Shown here: positions 1-8,514 of the stretch, piece by piece
Numbering within the stretch: position 1 is the stretch's first letter
How the letters are laid out: each line of letters starts with the position of its first letter
Assembly (NCBI RefSeq): GCF_003337425.1
Contig: NZ_QPJU01000003.1
Location: 62,001 to 126,000 of the forward strand
Direction of reading: 5' to 3'
Source of the DNA: Extensimonas vulgaris
GTDB lineage: Bacteria > Pseudomonadota > Gammaproteobacteria > Burkholderiales > Burkholderiaceae_C
DNA length: 64,000 bases
Notes under the pieces: model-generated
Database searches by the model: none
What the model saw: the letters and a program-made list of their open reading frames with translations, nothing else
Told to the model about the DNA's origin: nothing
Position numbers and translations under genes: made by a program

Positions 1-190
1 CGCTGCAGCCGATAAGGCTCCTCGAACGCGCGGAAGTCCTGTTCGGCCAGCGCGCCGGCAATCCAGTCCTGCACGCCAGGCAGGGCACGCACGCGCTCGA
101 CGTAGGCGGCAATGTGCGGTGGCACGGGCAGGCCGTAGGTGATGAGGCGCATGCACACCGGCGCGAAATACGCGTCTACGTTGCTGAAGT
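1..190 (-). pseudogene. 3' fragment of a duplicated glutathione S-transferase gene
   Basis: On the minus strand this stretch encodes the last ~60 residues of the GST that is intact at 7668-8351, with a handful of substitutions. Homology stops abruptly near 190. The same reading frame then continues upstream into unrelated sequence up to about 290. The window begins just after the stop-codon position of the equivalent intact gene. It is a truncated duplicate at the left edge of the AT-rich island and is probably non-functional. I cannot see whether an intact cca lies to its left. Confidence 0.8.
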
Positions 191-783
191 AACTCTGCAG
201 TTGATGCGGCGTCAACAAGGCAATGCGTTGCAGAGGGGCTCCCAGAGTCTTCTCGAGCTTTGATCTTGTGTTTGGGCACGGCATCGGCCAAACGATCGAA
301 TTTGATAGCACTCCAGCTAGGGCGCTAGGGGTGCAATTGACCTTTTAGAAAGTAGGGAAGGCATATGTGTGAGTTGCCAGTGGTTCACTAAGTCGGCGAA
401 TCTGCGAATCAGATGGTTCGCTATGCGATACATTGAACCAAAAAACACCACGCACCAAGATTCCGTGCTAGGATTAATAAATCAACGGGATCGGTAATAC
501 AGAAAACAAACCGCGCGATCCAAAAAATTCAGTTAGTAAATAGGTGAAAACCCTAGTCTATTATGCGTGAGCAGGAGTGGCTAGCTTTCTCTTGAAGCAT
601 GTGCATTGTTCGCGCTGGGCTACGTATTGTTTTAAGAATATGCTGTGGAAAAATAGCGAAAAATTTTAGATCGTAGAGAAGGTTTCGTGGGATTTTTTTG
701 GCTTTGAGTTGAAATCTTTGCGTTACTTTGCTGGGATAACTCTGTAAGCTTTACTTTTAAAATGAAGGCTATAGAAGTGAAAA
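191..783. other. AT-rich stretch without a recognised gene
   Basis: The junction between the gst fragment and the foreign island lies near 190-250. From about 300 onward the base composition becomes clearly AT-rich. I see no convincing coding region. The right part must contain the promoter of the IclR-type gene that starts at 784, but no single -35/-10 pair stands out among many AT-rich candidates. Confidence 0.6.
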
Positions 784-1539
784 ATGAAAGATCGTCAATT
801 TGTTAATGCGTTGGCGCGTGGCCTCGAGTTGCTTAAATGTTTTAATCCTAACGATCAGTATGTAGGAGTAAGCGAGCTCGCCCGCCGCACTGGCATTCCA
901 AAGCCGACAGTGTCACGACTAGCCGGTACGTTGAGTAAACTCGGTTATTTAGAATACTCAGATTCGTTGGGTAAATACAGCCTAGGAATTGGGGTGTTGG
1001 CTTTAGGCCACGCAAAAATCGCGAATTTAGATGTCAGATCTGCTGCAAGACCATTGATGGAGGAATTGGCGGAGTATTCCCAAATTTCAGTTTCCATAGG
1101 AATGCGCCATGAACTGAGCATGATATATGTCGACACCGTGCGCAGCAGTGCTCCAATTAGTTTGCAAAGAGGAATAGGCGCACGACTTCCAATTGGGACG
1201 ACATCCATAGGGCGAGCTTATATCTGTGGAGCATCAGACGAAGAAAGAAATGAAATCTTCGAGGGTCTGCAAGCAAAAAATAAGGAGGACTGGGTAAAAA
1301 TCAGGGATGGCATTAGAGAAGCTCTCAAAGACTACGCAAAATATGGTTTTTGTATATCGATAGGTGATTGGGTGACTGATATATGGGCTGTCGGTGTGCC
1401 TTACAAAAGCCCTGATGGAAAGTTATTGTCATTTAACTGCGGCGGCCCCGCGTTTATGCTGAAAGAGGAGAGGCTTAGAAATGATATCGGCCCACGGCTG
1501 CTTGAAATGGTAAACAAAATAAAAACTATTTACAAATAG
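784..1539 (+). CDS. IclR-family transcriptional regulator
   Basis: This 251-residue protein has the two-domain IclR layout. An N-terminal winged helix-turn-helix spans about residues 8-70, with the recognition helix in VSELARRTGIPKPTVSRL. A C-terminal effector domain spans about 80-245. IclR proteins in aromatic-catabolism clusters usually bind a pathway acid and activate or repress the adjacent operon. It is the only regulator in the AT-rich island and precedes the porin and catabolic genes in the same direction, so it probably controls them. Its codon use is AT-rich like the rest of the island. The family call is firm; effector and polarity are inference. Confidence 0.9.
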   Translation: MKDRQFVNALARGLELLKCFNPNDQYVGVSELARRTGIPKPTVSRLAGTLSKLGYLEYSDSLGKYSLGIGVLALGHAKIANLDVRSAARPLMEELAEYSQISVSIGMRHELSMIYVDTVRSSAPISLQRGIGARLPIGTTSIGRAYICGASDEERNEIFEGLQAKNKEDWVKIRDGIREALKDYAKYGFCISIGDWVTDIWAVGVPYKSPDGKLLSFNCGGPAFMLKEERLRNDIGPRLLEMVNKIKTIYK

Positions 1540-1675
1540 AATTTAAACTAAAATGAGCTGTGATCCAGTTCCATGTGTCCCAAAGGAGGTGCTTCCCAGA
1601 TTAAATGCATTTGTAAGACACGCAATTTTTTAGCTTAGTGTTTAGTATTCGATATTAATTAAATTAGGAGATATT

Positions 1676-2701
1676 ATGAGAAAAATGTTTTTAAAAGGTG
1701 TAATTGGTAAAGCTGCCCTTTTCATTTGTGCGTGCGCTTCTGCTCAAAGTTCGGTTCAGGTGGCAGGTGTTCTTGATGTTTATGCTGGATCAATGCGTTT
1801 TGCTGGGGACGCAGCCAGAGTTAGTGCCGTTGGGAGCGGAGGTCTTACAAGTTCATGGTTTGGCTTGCAAGGTTCTGAAGACCTGGGAAATGGAATCAAG
1901 GCTAATTTTTCGCTGACGAGTTTTGTCAGAATGGATACTGGTGAGCCAGGACGATTTACAAATGATCCATTTTTTTCAAGATCTTCTAATGTGGGGTTGT
2001 CCGGTGGATTTGGTAGTTTTTATTTAGGCAGAGGCCTTGCTCCAAGTTTCATGCCGGGAGTTTTAGCGAATCCATTCGCCGCTTCTACTACCGTTTCGCC
2101 TTTGCTTGTGCACATGTACGTTCCGTCAGCGCATTGGGTTACAACTGTTCCAGCAGATACGGTCTGGCCAAATCAGATAGTGTACACAACTCCTAATATT
2201 TATGGGCTGAAGGCAACTTTGCAGTATCAACTTGGTGAGATTCCCGGTGATAATGGCAAAAAGAATGTAGGGGGTAATTTAATATATACCAAAGATGCGT
2301 TGACATTGACGGCATTTTATGAAAGTGCTCAAATAAAAAACTTTCCCCCTATTTCTTATTCCGGGACTACGAAAAAGGATTGGATGATTTCTGGGGCCTA
2401 TGACTTTAATGTGGTTAAGACATACTTAAGCTACGGGCAGTCTAAAGCTGACAATAATCCAAGTAAGGCCAAGACTACACAAATTGGTGTTTCAATACCA
2501 ATATTTACATCGGGCAAAATTCTCGGGTCTTTTGCAGAAACCAAAAGAGACGTTGTAGATACTTCCAGAAAAACACTTACTGTAGGCTATGACTATAATT
2601 TTTCCAAGAGGACAGATGTGTATGCGGTGGCAATGAGCGATAAATTAACAAACACAACAACAGGGAATAGTTTTCTGGTTGGAATAAGGCATGGGTTTTG
2701 A
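1676..2701 (+). CDS. Gram-negative general porin (OmpC/Porin_4 type)
   Basis: This 341-residue outer-membrane beta-barrel protein has a basic start (MRKMF), a hydrophobic core ending in CACASAQ and a probable cleavage after AQ. The mature part has the SSVQVAGVLDVYAG opening typical of betaproteobacterial trimeric porins, alternating strand patterns, and the terminal phenylalanine (IRHGF) recognised by the BAM machinery. AGGAG at 1666-1670 supports the start. It lies between the regulator and the hydrolase, 32 bases before the latter, so it is probably the outer-membrane entry pore for the island's substrate. Substrate specificity cannot be read from sequence. Confidence 0.9.
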   Translation: MRKMFLKGVIGKAALFICACASAQSSVQVAGVLDVYAGSMRFAGDAARVSAVGSGGLTSSWFGLQGSEDLGNGIKANFSLTSFVRMDTGEPGRFTNDPFFSRSSNVGLSGGFGSFYLGRGLAPSFMPGVLANPFAASTTVSPLLVHMYVPSAHWVTTVPADTVWPNQIVYTTPNIYGLKATLQYQLGEIPGDNGKKNVGGNLIYTKDALTLTAFYESAQIKNFPPISYSGTTKKDWMISGAYDFNVVKTYLSYGQSKADNNPSKAKTTQIGVSIPIFTSGKILGSFAETKRDVVDTSRKTLTVGYDYNFSKRTDVYAVAMSDKLTNTTTGNSFLVGIRHGF

Positions 2702-2733
2702 GATTCGATTGGTCAACTTTTAAGGAGATTATT

Positions 2734-3588
2734 ATGACAGAAGTTGTTGAGAATTTTGTATCAGCTAATGGGCTGACTTCGTGCGTGCTTACGGCAGGCA
2801 ACCCAAAAAATCCCGCTGTATTTCTTTTGCATGGAGCGGGGCCTGGGGCAAATGCTGCAGCCAATTGGTATCATTTGATGCCTGATTTAGCAAAACATTT
2901 TTTTGTCATTGCTCCAGATTTGATTGGTTTTGGCAAGTCAACGATACCAAGCCCCGCGCCTGACAACATTATGAGATGGATAGGAATTCGCGTGGAGCAA
3001 TGTTTGGGTTTGATGGATTATTACCAAATTAAGATAGCTCATGTAGTTGGGAACTCGATGGGGGGGGCCCTTACTTTACAAATGATAAGTGAACAACCGG
3101 ATCGTTTTGACAAAGTTGTGCTCATGGGTTCGATAGGGGCGCCTGCACCAAGAACTCCTGAATTGGTGAGATTGCTTTCTTTCTATTCCGACCCTAGATT
3201 TGCAAGGTACAAGCAACTTATGCACAGCTTTGCCTACGATCCTGATTCTTTCGAAGGGATGGATGAAATAATAAACAATAGATATAAGATTGCTACCGAT
3301 CCAGAGACAATGGAGGTGGCTGCAAAGATGATTGATTCAATGAAAGTTGGCATCGAAGCACTAGCTATGCCTCCTTCGATTTTGAATAAGTTACCCCATC
3401 AAGTTTTAATATTCCATGGGCGTCAAGATAGAATAGTTCCATTGGATACTAGTCTTTATTTATTGCAACACCTGAAAAATGCAGAACTTTATGTTTTGGA
3501 TCGATCTGGACATTGGGCGCAACTACAACGGTGGGATGCTATGGGCCCAATGATTAAGAAGCATTTCGGGGTTGTTAATAATAGCTGA
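2734..3588 (+). CDS. alpha/beta hydrolase of the meta-cleavage product hydrolase group
   Basis: The start at 2734 is chosen because AAGGAG sits at 2722-2727; an in-frame ATG at 2698 lacks such a site. The 284-residue protein has the C-C bond hydrolase signature HGAGPGANA near residue 33, the nucleophile elbow GNSMGG, the acid in GRQDRIVP and the catalytic histidine in SGHWAQ. These features match the MhpC/BphD/XylF/CumD family, which splits ring-fission products into a 2-hydroxypentadienoate-type dienoate and an organic acid. The downstream hydratase and aldolase would take the dienoate. The exact ring-fission substrate is unknown. Confidence 0.82.
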   Translation: MTEVVENFVSANGLTSCVLTAGNPKNPAVFLLHGAGPGANAAANWYHLMPDLAKHFFVIAPDLIGFGKSTIPSPAPDNIMRWIGIRVEQCLGLMDYYQIKIAHVVGNSMGGALTLQMISEQPDRFDKVVLMGSIGAPAPRTPELVRLLSFYSDPRFARYKQLMHSFAYDPDSFEGMDEIINNRYKIATDPETMEVAAKMIDSMKVGIEALAMPPSILNKLPHQVLIFHGRQDRIVPLDTSLYLLQHLKNAELYVLDRSGHWAQLQRWDAMGPMIKKHFGVVNNS

Positions 3589-3639
3589 AGAGCATTATTA
3601 GCCTAACTATTCAAGGTGAAGGTATTGTTTTGAATTAAA

Positions 3640-3800
3640 CCCAGATCGTTCATTCTGGTTGTATCATCTGAATGTGAGTGGTAGCAAATTTGGGCGCGGA
3701 TAAGAAGCCGATGCCCCTTATCATGGGCGTTGACGCTGCTCCCAAATTGCCCGGCAGGTGTTACTGGAGGCATGGTCCATCGCGAAATGGACAATCTGGG
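3640..3800. mobile_element. Non-autonomous inverted-repeat element, family A, copy 1
   Basis: The element starts CCCAGAT and ends ATCTGGG, with further imperfect inverted-repeat match inward (left arm ...CGTTCATT, right arm AATGGACA...). It is flanked on both sides by TTAAA, a 5-bp target duplication (3635-3639 and 3801-3805). It shares its ends with the copies at 12418, 18231 and 18410, but the interior is different. It encodes no transposase. It lies inside the AT-rich island, so the element was active after or during the island's acquisition, or arrived with it. Confidence 0.75.
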
Positions 3801-3805
3801 TTAAA

Positions 3806-4268
3806 TTCACTCTTCCTTTTGTTTTGATAGTTGTCGTCAACACGATTTAATAAAATCGCTTGACCGTAATAGATCGGTCGACTGAGTTCTTAAAGATTTA
3901 AGTCGAGTCAGTTGAGTGGAGATTATGATAATTTTATTTTTCCAATTTTAAAATCAGAAGAGAGGTTTATCTATGATTTATAATGCTTTATACGCGAAAG
4001 AAATTAAAAAGTAGGTTGGTAATCTTGTTTGTGGCTGTCGAATCCAGATTAAAACGTTTGGTTGAAGATCTCGGCTGCGGATATAGCTACGAAGGCTCGT
4101 GGCAGATGTATTTGATGTCGAAACTTAGGTTTCCCGAATGAATAAGATCTGGTGAACTAAATTTACTAATCGCTCAAGGTTATATCTAATATTAAACGCT
4201 GAAAGCTAGTGCTGAAAAATTTCTTTCAATAAACGCTGATTTATTATTTCAATAATTCTTAAGATAAA
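3806..4268. other. AT-rich intergenic region, no supported gene
   Basis: Between the hydrolase and the permease I see only short open stretches. One, about 4032-4142 on the plus strand, would read 36 codons (with GYSYEGSWQMY in its middle) and might be a remnant of a decayed gene, but it has no clear start signal. The region is long enough to hold a second promoter for the permease-hydratase-aldolase genes. Confidence 0.5.
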
Positions 4269-4280
4269 ATGGAGCTTAAT

Positions 4281-5588
4281 ATGGAGACGCAAAATATATA
4301 TCTACGTTCTGCAATAACCAAAGTTCAGCGAAAGTTGGTGCCTATTTTTGCTGTGTTATTGCTTTTGTCCTTTATCGATAGATCTAATGTGGCATTTGCT
4401 GCACTGGAGATGAATAAGGATCTCGGATTCTCTCCAACTGTATACGCCACGGCAGTTAGTATATTTTTTATAGGATATATAATTTTTGAAATTCCGTCGA
4501 ACTATGCTCTTGGGATCTTTGGTGCAAAAAAATGGCTTGGATTGATAATATTTTTATGGGGCATTGCTTCGACCTGTTTGTTTCTTGTTAAGGACAGTCA
4601 GAGTTTTTATTTGCTTAGATTTTTGCTGGGCGTGGCTGAAGCGGGACTTTTGCCTGGTATTTTGTTGTATATGACATATTGGTTTCCTCAGGAGAACAGA
4701 GGGAAGATAAATGCATGGATTTTGGTGTCTATGCCATTGTCTATTGTGATTGGTGGCCCTGTTTCTGGCTTAATATTGGGGATGCCATTTTTTAATGGAT
4801 TGCTTGGACTGAAGACTTGGCAGTGGATGTTTATCATCGAAGGGTTGCCGGCTGTCATTGCCGGGGTTCTGATTGCGATTTTTCTTCCTAATAAACCAAA
4901 AGATGCTAAGTGGCTTAGTTCGAATGAACTTATGGCACTCCAGTCGTTGTTAGATAGCGAAAAAGCGGTTGCTGTGAAAAAAGAAGCACACGGCTTTTTG
5001 CGGGGGATATTTTCGCTCCCAGTTTTGCTTCTTGCTGGTGCATCTTTCGGTTCTCAATTTAGCGGATTCGGTTTGATATTTTGGATGCCGCAAATATTGA
5101 AAGGCTTCTCATTTTCCGTTTCGCAGATCGGTTTTTTGGTTGCCTTGCCATATATCTTTGCGCTACTAGGGGTATTGTTATTTGGTTACCTTGGCGATAA
5201 AACGGGACGCTACGTAACTTTTGCTGCGGCGCCAATGATTGCCGCCTCCATAGCCTTGATTGTTTCAGGGTTTTCGCATCAACCTATTTTGACGATAGTT
5301 TTGTTTTGTATTGCAGCTATTGGTATATTTGGCAATATGCCTTCTTTCTGGGCATTGCCGGGTAAGTATCTTAAAGGTGATGCCGTAGCAGGAAGTTTTG
5401 CAACTATTAACACGATCGGAGCTTTGGGGGGGTTTTTTGGGCCGTATGTAGTTGGCAGGCTCAAGGAGTCAAGTGGAGGGTTTACGGAGGCTTTGGTAGT
5501 ACTTGGTTGCGGCGCTATTTTGCTGCCGATATTTTTGGCAATTTTTGTCAAATATAACCATAAGCAAGGTGAAGTTTATGCTAAGTAA
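4281..5588 (+). CDS. MFS permease, anion:cation symporter type
   Basis: This is an inner-membrane major facilitator of 435 residues with about 12 hydrophobic segments. The opening, ending in LSFIDRSNVAFA, is characteristic of the anion:cation symporter group that takes up phthalate, hydroxyphenylacetate, glucarate and similar organic acids. An ATG at 4269 is possible, but 4281 has GGAG at 4271-4274 at a good distance and gives the usual N-terminus. Its stop codon overlaps the start of the hydratase gene, indicating translational coupling. In context it most likely imports the aromatic or dienoic acid metabolised by the island; the substrate is inferred only. Confidence 0.85.
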   Translation: METQNIYLRSAITKVQRKLVPIFAVLLLLSFIDRSNVAFAALEMNKDLGFSPTVYATAVSIFFIGYIIFEIPSNYALGIFGAKKWLGLIIFLWGIASTCLFLVKDSQSFYLLRFLLGVAEAGLLPGILLYMTYWFPQENRGKINAWILVSMPLSIVIGGPVSGLILGMPFFNGLLGLKTWQWMFIIEGLPAVIAGVLIAIFLPNKPKDAKWLSSNELMALQSLLDSEKAVAVKKEAHGFLRGIFSLPVLLLAGASFGSQFSGFGLIFWMPQILKGFSFSVSQIGFLVALPYIFALLGVLLFGYLGDKTGRYVTFAAAPMIAASIALIVSGFSHQPILTIVLFCIAAIGIFGNMPSFWALPGKYLKGDAVAGSFATINTIGALGGFFGPYVVGRLKESSGGFTEALVVLGCGAILLPIFLAIFVKYNHKQGEVYAK

Positions 5589-6381
5589 GTCATTGATAGA
5601 AAATTTGGCTTTGGAATTGGATGATTGCGAAAGAAATCGAAAGCAAACAAAGCAATTTTCTCTTAGGTATCCAGAGATGACCCTGGAGGATGGTTATGCG
5701 ATTGCGCAAAAATGGGTTGAGTTGAAATCCAAGAATGGTCAGCGCATTGTTGGGCACAAAATAGGCCTCACCTCTAAAACCATGCAGAGGTATAGCAGGA
5801 TATCTGAGCCTGATTACGGAGCTCTATTTGACAAAATGGTTTATGAGGCGAATGGGGATGTGCCTATGTCTAATTTCATTGAGCCGAAGGTTGAGGTCGA
5901 GTTGGCCTTTGTGCTAAAAAAGAAAATTGAAGGTTCTAATATTCGTATTGATGATGTAATTTCTGCGACGGATTTCGTTGTTCCTGCGGTTGAAATAATC
6001 GATGCGAGAATTGAGCGTGTTGATAAAGATACGGGCAAAATGCGTACGGTATTTGATACCATTTCAGACAACGCTGCCAACGCAGGTGTTATCTTGGGCA
6101 GTACTGCAGTAAAGCCAGAAAGTATTGATTTGCGTTGGGTGGCTTCACTCTTGTATAAAAACGGTACTATCGAGGAATCGGGCGTGGCCGCGGGAGTATT
6201 GAACCATCCAGCTAACGGGATTGTGTGGCTCGCAAATCGGTTAAGCAAATGGGGGCAATCTTTGCAACCAGGGGAAATTGTCCTTTCAGGATCTTTTACG
6301 CGCCCAATAGATGTTTCGCCGGGGGATGTATTCCACATTGATTATGGGGCAATGGGCTCTATTCCATTTAGGTTTGCTTGA
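5578..6381 (+). CDS. hpaH: 2-oxo-hept-4-ene-dioate / 2-oxopent-4-enoate hydratase
   Basis: This is a 267-residue member of the fumarylacetoacetase-like hydratases (HpaH, MhpD, DmpE). The central GHKIGLTSKTMQ and EPDYGAL stretches and the metal-binding acids in EPKVEVELAFVL and in the PAVEIIDARI segment are present. The wording around SKTMQRYSRISEPDYGAL is closest to my memory of HpaH of the homoprotocatechuate pathway. The start overlaps the permease stop by 11 bases and has AAGGTGAAG before it. It adds water to the dienoate released by the hydrolase, giving a 4-hydroxy-2-oxo acid for the next enzyme. HpaH versus MhpD specificity remains open. Confidence 0.85.
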   Translation: MLSKSLIENLALELDDCERNRKQTKQFSLRYPEMTLEDGYAIAQKWVELKSKNGQRIVGHKIGLTSKTMQRYSRISEPDYGALFDKMVYEANGDVPMSNFIEPKVEVELAFVLKKKIEGSNIRIDDVISATDFVVPAVEIIDARIERVDKDTGKMRTVFDTISDNAANAGVILGSTAVKPESIDLRWVASLLYKNGTIEESGVAAGVLNHPANGIVWLANRLSKWGQSLQPGEIVLSGSFTRPIDVSPGDVFHIDYGAMGSIPFRFA

Positions 6382-6390
6382 GGCGGCTAA

Positions 6391-7182
6391 ATGTATACTC
6401 ATGATAATAAATTCAAAAATAATCTCAAGGAGCCTGGGGTTCAATGTGGTGTGTGGTGTGTTTTGTCTAACCCATGCTCTACCGAGCTCGTCGCTTCTAT
6501 TGGTTTTGATTGGATTCTGCTGGATGTGGAGCATGCCCCAAACGATTTGCGTTCCATTTTGGCCCAATTGCAGGCCGTAGCTCCATATGACTCGACGCCC
6601 ATCGTCCGACTTCCTGATCACAGTATTACTGCAATAAAGCAATACCTTGATATTGGTGTTAAAAATTTATTAATACCAATGGTTGAAAATGCAACTCAAG
6701 CAAGAGAACTTGTATCTGCAGTGCGTTATCCACCAAGAGGTGTTCGTGGAATTGGCGCGGGATTGGCAAGGGCTTCGCGTTGGGGGGCGATAAAAAATTA
6801 TTTGCAAGACGCGGATGAGCAAATATGCTTGATTCTTCAGATTGAAACTGAGGATGGCTTGAATAATTTAGAAGAGATATTGGATGTTGAAGGCGTTGGC
6901 GCGATTTTTTTTGGGCCTTCCGACCTGGCTGCATCAATGGGTTTCATAGGGAATCCATCTGCTGATGCTGTAAAAAAAATAATTTGCGAGGGAATTTTTG
7001 CTGCCAAAAAGAGAAATGTTCCAACAGGAATACTTTCTTTCAATAAGTCCGATATCGTGGAGTACGTAAAAAGTGGTATTAATTTTATTGCGACTGGAGC
7101 AGATTCGTATATTTTGAGAGTGGGTGCTGAAGCGTTGCTGAGGGAGGGAAGATCTCTGACTAACTTAAGCCTTCATTCTTAA
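6391..7182 (+). CDS. hpaI: HpcH/HpaI-family class II aldolase
   Basis: This 263-residue TIM-barrel aldolase cleaves 4-hydroxy-2-oxo acids to pyruvate plus an aldehyde in a metal-dependent reaction. Visible family marks are the DVEHAPND loop after strand 2, RLPDH, the PPRGVRGIG segment followed by RASRW, the metal-site glutamate in QIETEDGL and the [10 protein letters not shown] motif. It starts 9 bases after the hydratase stop. It takes the place of the DmpG-type aldolase more usual in dienoate pathways, and no aldehyde dehydrogenase follows. Its stop codon overlaps the end of the truncated cca frame, so it marks the right edge of the island. Confidence 0.87.
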   Translation: MYTHDNKFKNNLKEPGVQCGVWCVLSNPCSTELVASIGFDWILLDVEHAPNDLRSILAQLQAVAPYDSTPIVRLPDHSITAIKQYLDIGVKNLLIPMVENATQARELVSAVRYPPRGVRGIGAGLARASRWGAIKNYLQDADEQICLILQIETEDGLNNLEEILDVEGVGAIFFGPSDLAASMGFIGNPSADAVKKIICEGIFAAKKRNVPTGILSFNKSDIVEYVKSGINFIATGADSYILRVGAEALLREGRSLTNLSLHS

Positions 7183-7601
7183 AATATGACCTTCAGGTCT
7201 TCGCGAAACGCGTCGCTCACGTGGCGCAGCACGCGGCGCTGCAAATCCTGCACCCCGCCATAAGGGTCGATAATGGCTCCAGAGCTTGCTGGATCAGCGC
7301 TGATAGCTATTGCATTGATAGTCAAGTCGCGCCGCGCGAGGTCTTGCTCCAGCGTCACGTCGGGCGAAGCCTGAACCACGAAGCCGCGGTAGCCGCGCCC
7401 GCTCTTGCGCTCGGTGCGCGCCAGCGCATATTCCTCGCGCGTCTGCGGGTGCAAAAACACCGGAAAGTCGCGCCCTACGGGCAAGTAGCCCAGCGCCGTC
7501 ATCTGCTCTGGCGTGGCGCCCACCACCACCCAGTCGCGGTCGTTCACGGGCCGGCCCAGCAACTGATCGCGCACCGCGCCGCCCACCATGTAGATTTGCA
7601 T
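7179..7601 (-). pseudogene. cca: Truncated CCA-adding tRNA nucleotidyltransferase (N-terminal third)
   Basis: The 140 residues begin [16 protein letters not shown] and carry the nucleotidyltransferase GG motif, the DRDW metal-site pair and the [10 protein letters not shown] motif. The frame then breaks inside the conserved DAFRED motif, where intact enzymes continue into the helical domain. The last residues (LKVIF) come from the island. A full enzyme has roughly 400 residues, so this copy should be inactive, and an essential intact cca must exist elsewhere. A short repeat of the AGCGCTGATAGCTATT type sits in frame at about 7274-7321. A second fragment of the same gene start lies at 10371-10477. 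Confidence 0.88.
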
Positions 7602-7667
7602 GGGGCAAGTGTAGTGGCGGCGCGGCCGGGTGGCGCGGGTGGTGCAGGGCGCCGGGCGGCGCAGTTT

Positions 7668-8351
7668 TCAGCGCTGCAGCCGATAGGGCTCCTCGAACGC
7701 GCGGAAGTCCTGCTCGGCCAGCGCGCCGGCAATCCAGTCCTGCACGCCGGGCAGGGCACGCACGCGCTCGACGTAGGCGGCGATGTGCGGCGGCACGGGC
7801 AGGCCGTAGGTGATGAGGCGCATGCACACCGGCGCGAAATACGCGTCCGCGATGCTGAAGCGGCCCAGCAGCAGCGGGCCGCCCGACGCCTGCAGCAAGG
7901 CGTCCCAAAGCTCCACCAGACGCTGCACGTCAGCGCGCACGCCGGCCTGGTCGCGCCAGACGAGGGCACCGATGTCGGGCAGGCGGGCTTCGATGTTCAT
8001 CGGGCAGTGGCTGCGCAGCGCGGTAAAGCCGCTGTGCATCTCGGCGCAGGCGCTGCGGCCCTGCGCGCGGGCGGCGGGGTCTTGCGGCCAGAGTTGTTTG
8101 GCCGGGTACTGTTCGGCCAAGGTCTCGGCAATGGCCAGAGAGTCCCACACGACGAGCGGGCCATCGACCAGCACGGGCACCTTCCCCGCAGGACTGATGC
8201 CTTGCAGGCTGCGCTTGAATTGCGAGTCGGGTGCGAAGCTGTCGAAACGTACCTTCACCTCATCGAAGGCGATGCCCGCCTGGCGCATCAGCACCCAGGG
8301 GCGCATGGACCACGAGGAGTAGTTTTTGTTGCCGATGTAGAGCTTGGGCAT
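7668..8351 (-). CDS. Glutathione S-transferase family protein
   Basis: This 227-residue cytosolic protein has an N-terminal thioredoxin-like domain (MPKLYIGNKNYSSWSMRPW, with the serine-rich SSWS near residue 11 as likely catalytic site and the conserved VPVLVDG proline loop). An all-helical C-terminal domain has the N-capping segment FSIADAYFAPV. The start at 8351 is chosen over upstream in-frame codons because it gives the standard GST N-terminus and has AAGGA upstream. The family conjugates glutathione to electrophiles or isomerises substrates; the substrate is unknown. The gene lies 66 bases upstream of cca on the same strand, and its 3' end is duplicated at 1-190. Confidence 0.88.
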   Translation of the reverse strand: MPKLYIGNKNYSSWSMRPWVLMRQAGIAFDEVKVRFDSFAPDSQFKRSLQGISPAGKVPVLVDGPLVVWDSLAIAETLAEQYPAKQLWPQDPAARAQGRSACAEMHSGFTALRSHCPMNIEARLPDIGALVWRDQAGVRADVQRLVELWDALLQASGGPLLLGRFSIADAYFAPVCMRLITYGLPVPPHIAAYVERVRALPGVQDWIAGALAEQDFRAFEEPYRLQR

Positions 8352-8514
8352 GGTCGGTTCCTTGGAAGTGGGTGTCGCGAAAACAACGCCGATTCTGCAC
8401 GGGGCGGTCAGCCGATGGCGAAGCGGCCTGCGCTTGCAAGTGCGCAAGAATCGGATGGATGCACGGGGCTTGCATCCGCTATCGTGGCGCCTGCTTTCAT
8501 TCCATAGCAATGCC

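Noticed and set aside
3603-3794. Minus-strand 63-codon frame in the hydrolase-permease gap
   Set aside because: It lies almost entirely within the family A element, with no homology or start signal.
4032-4142. Short plus-strand frame with GYSYEGSWQMY
   Set aside because: It is only 36 codons with no start signal and no family I can name; noted as a possible gene remnant only.
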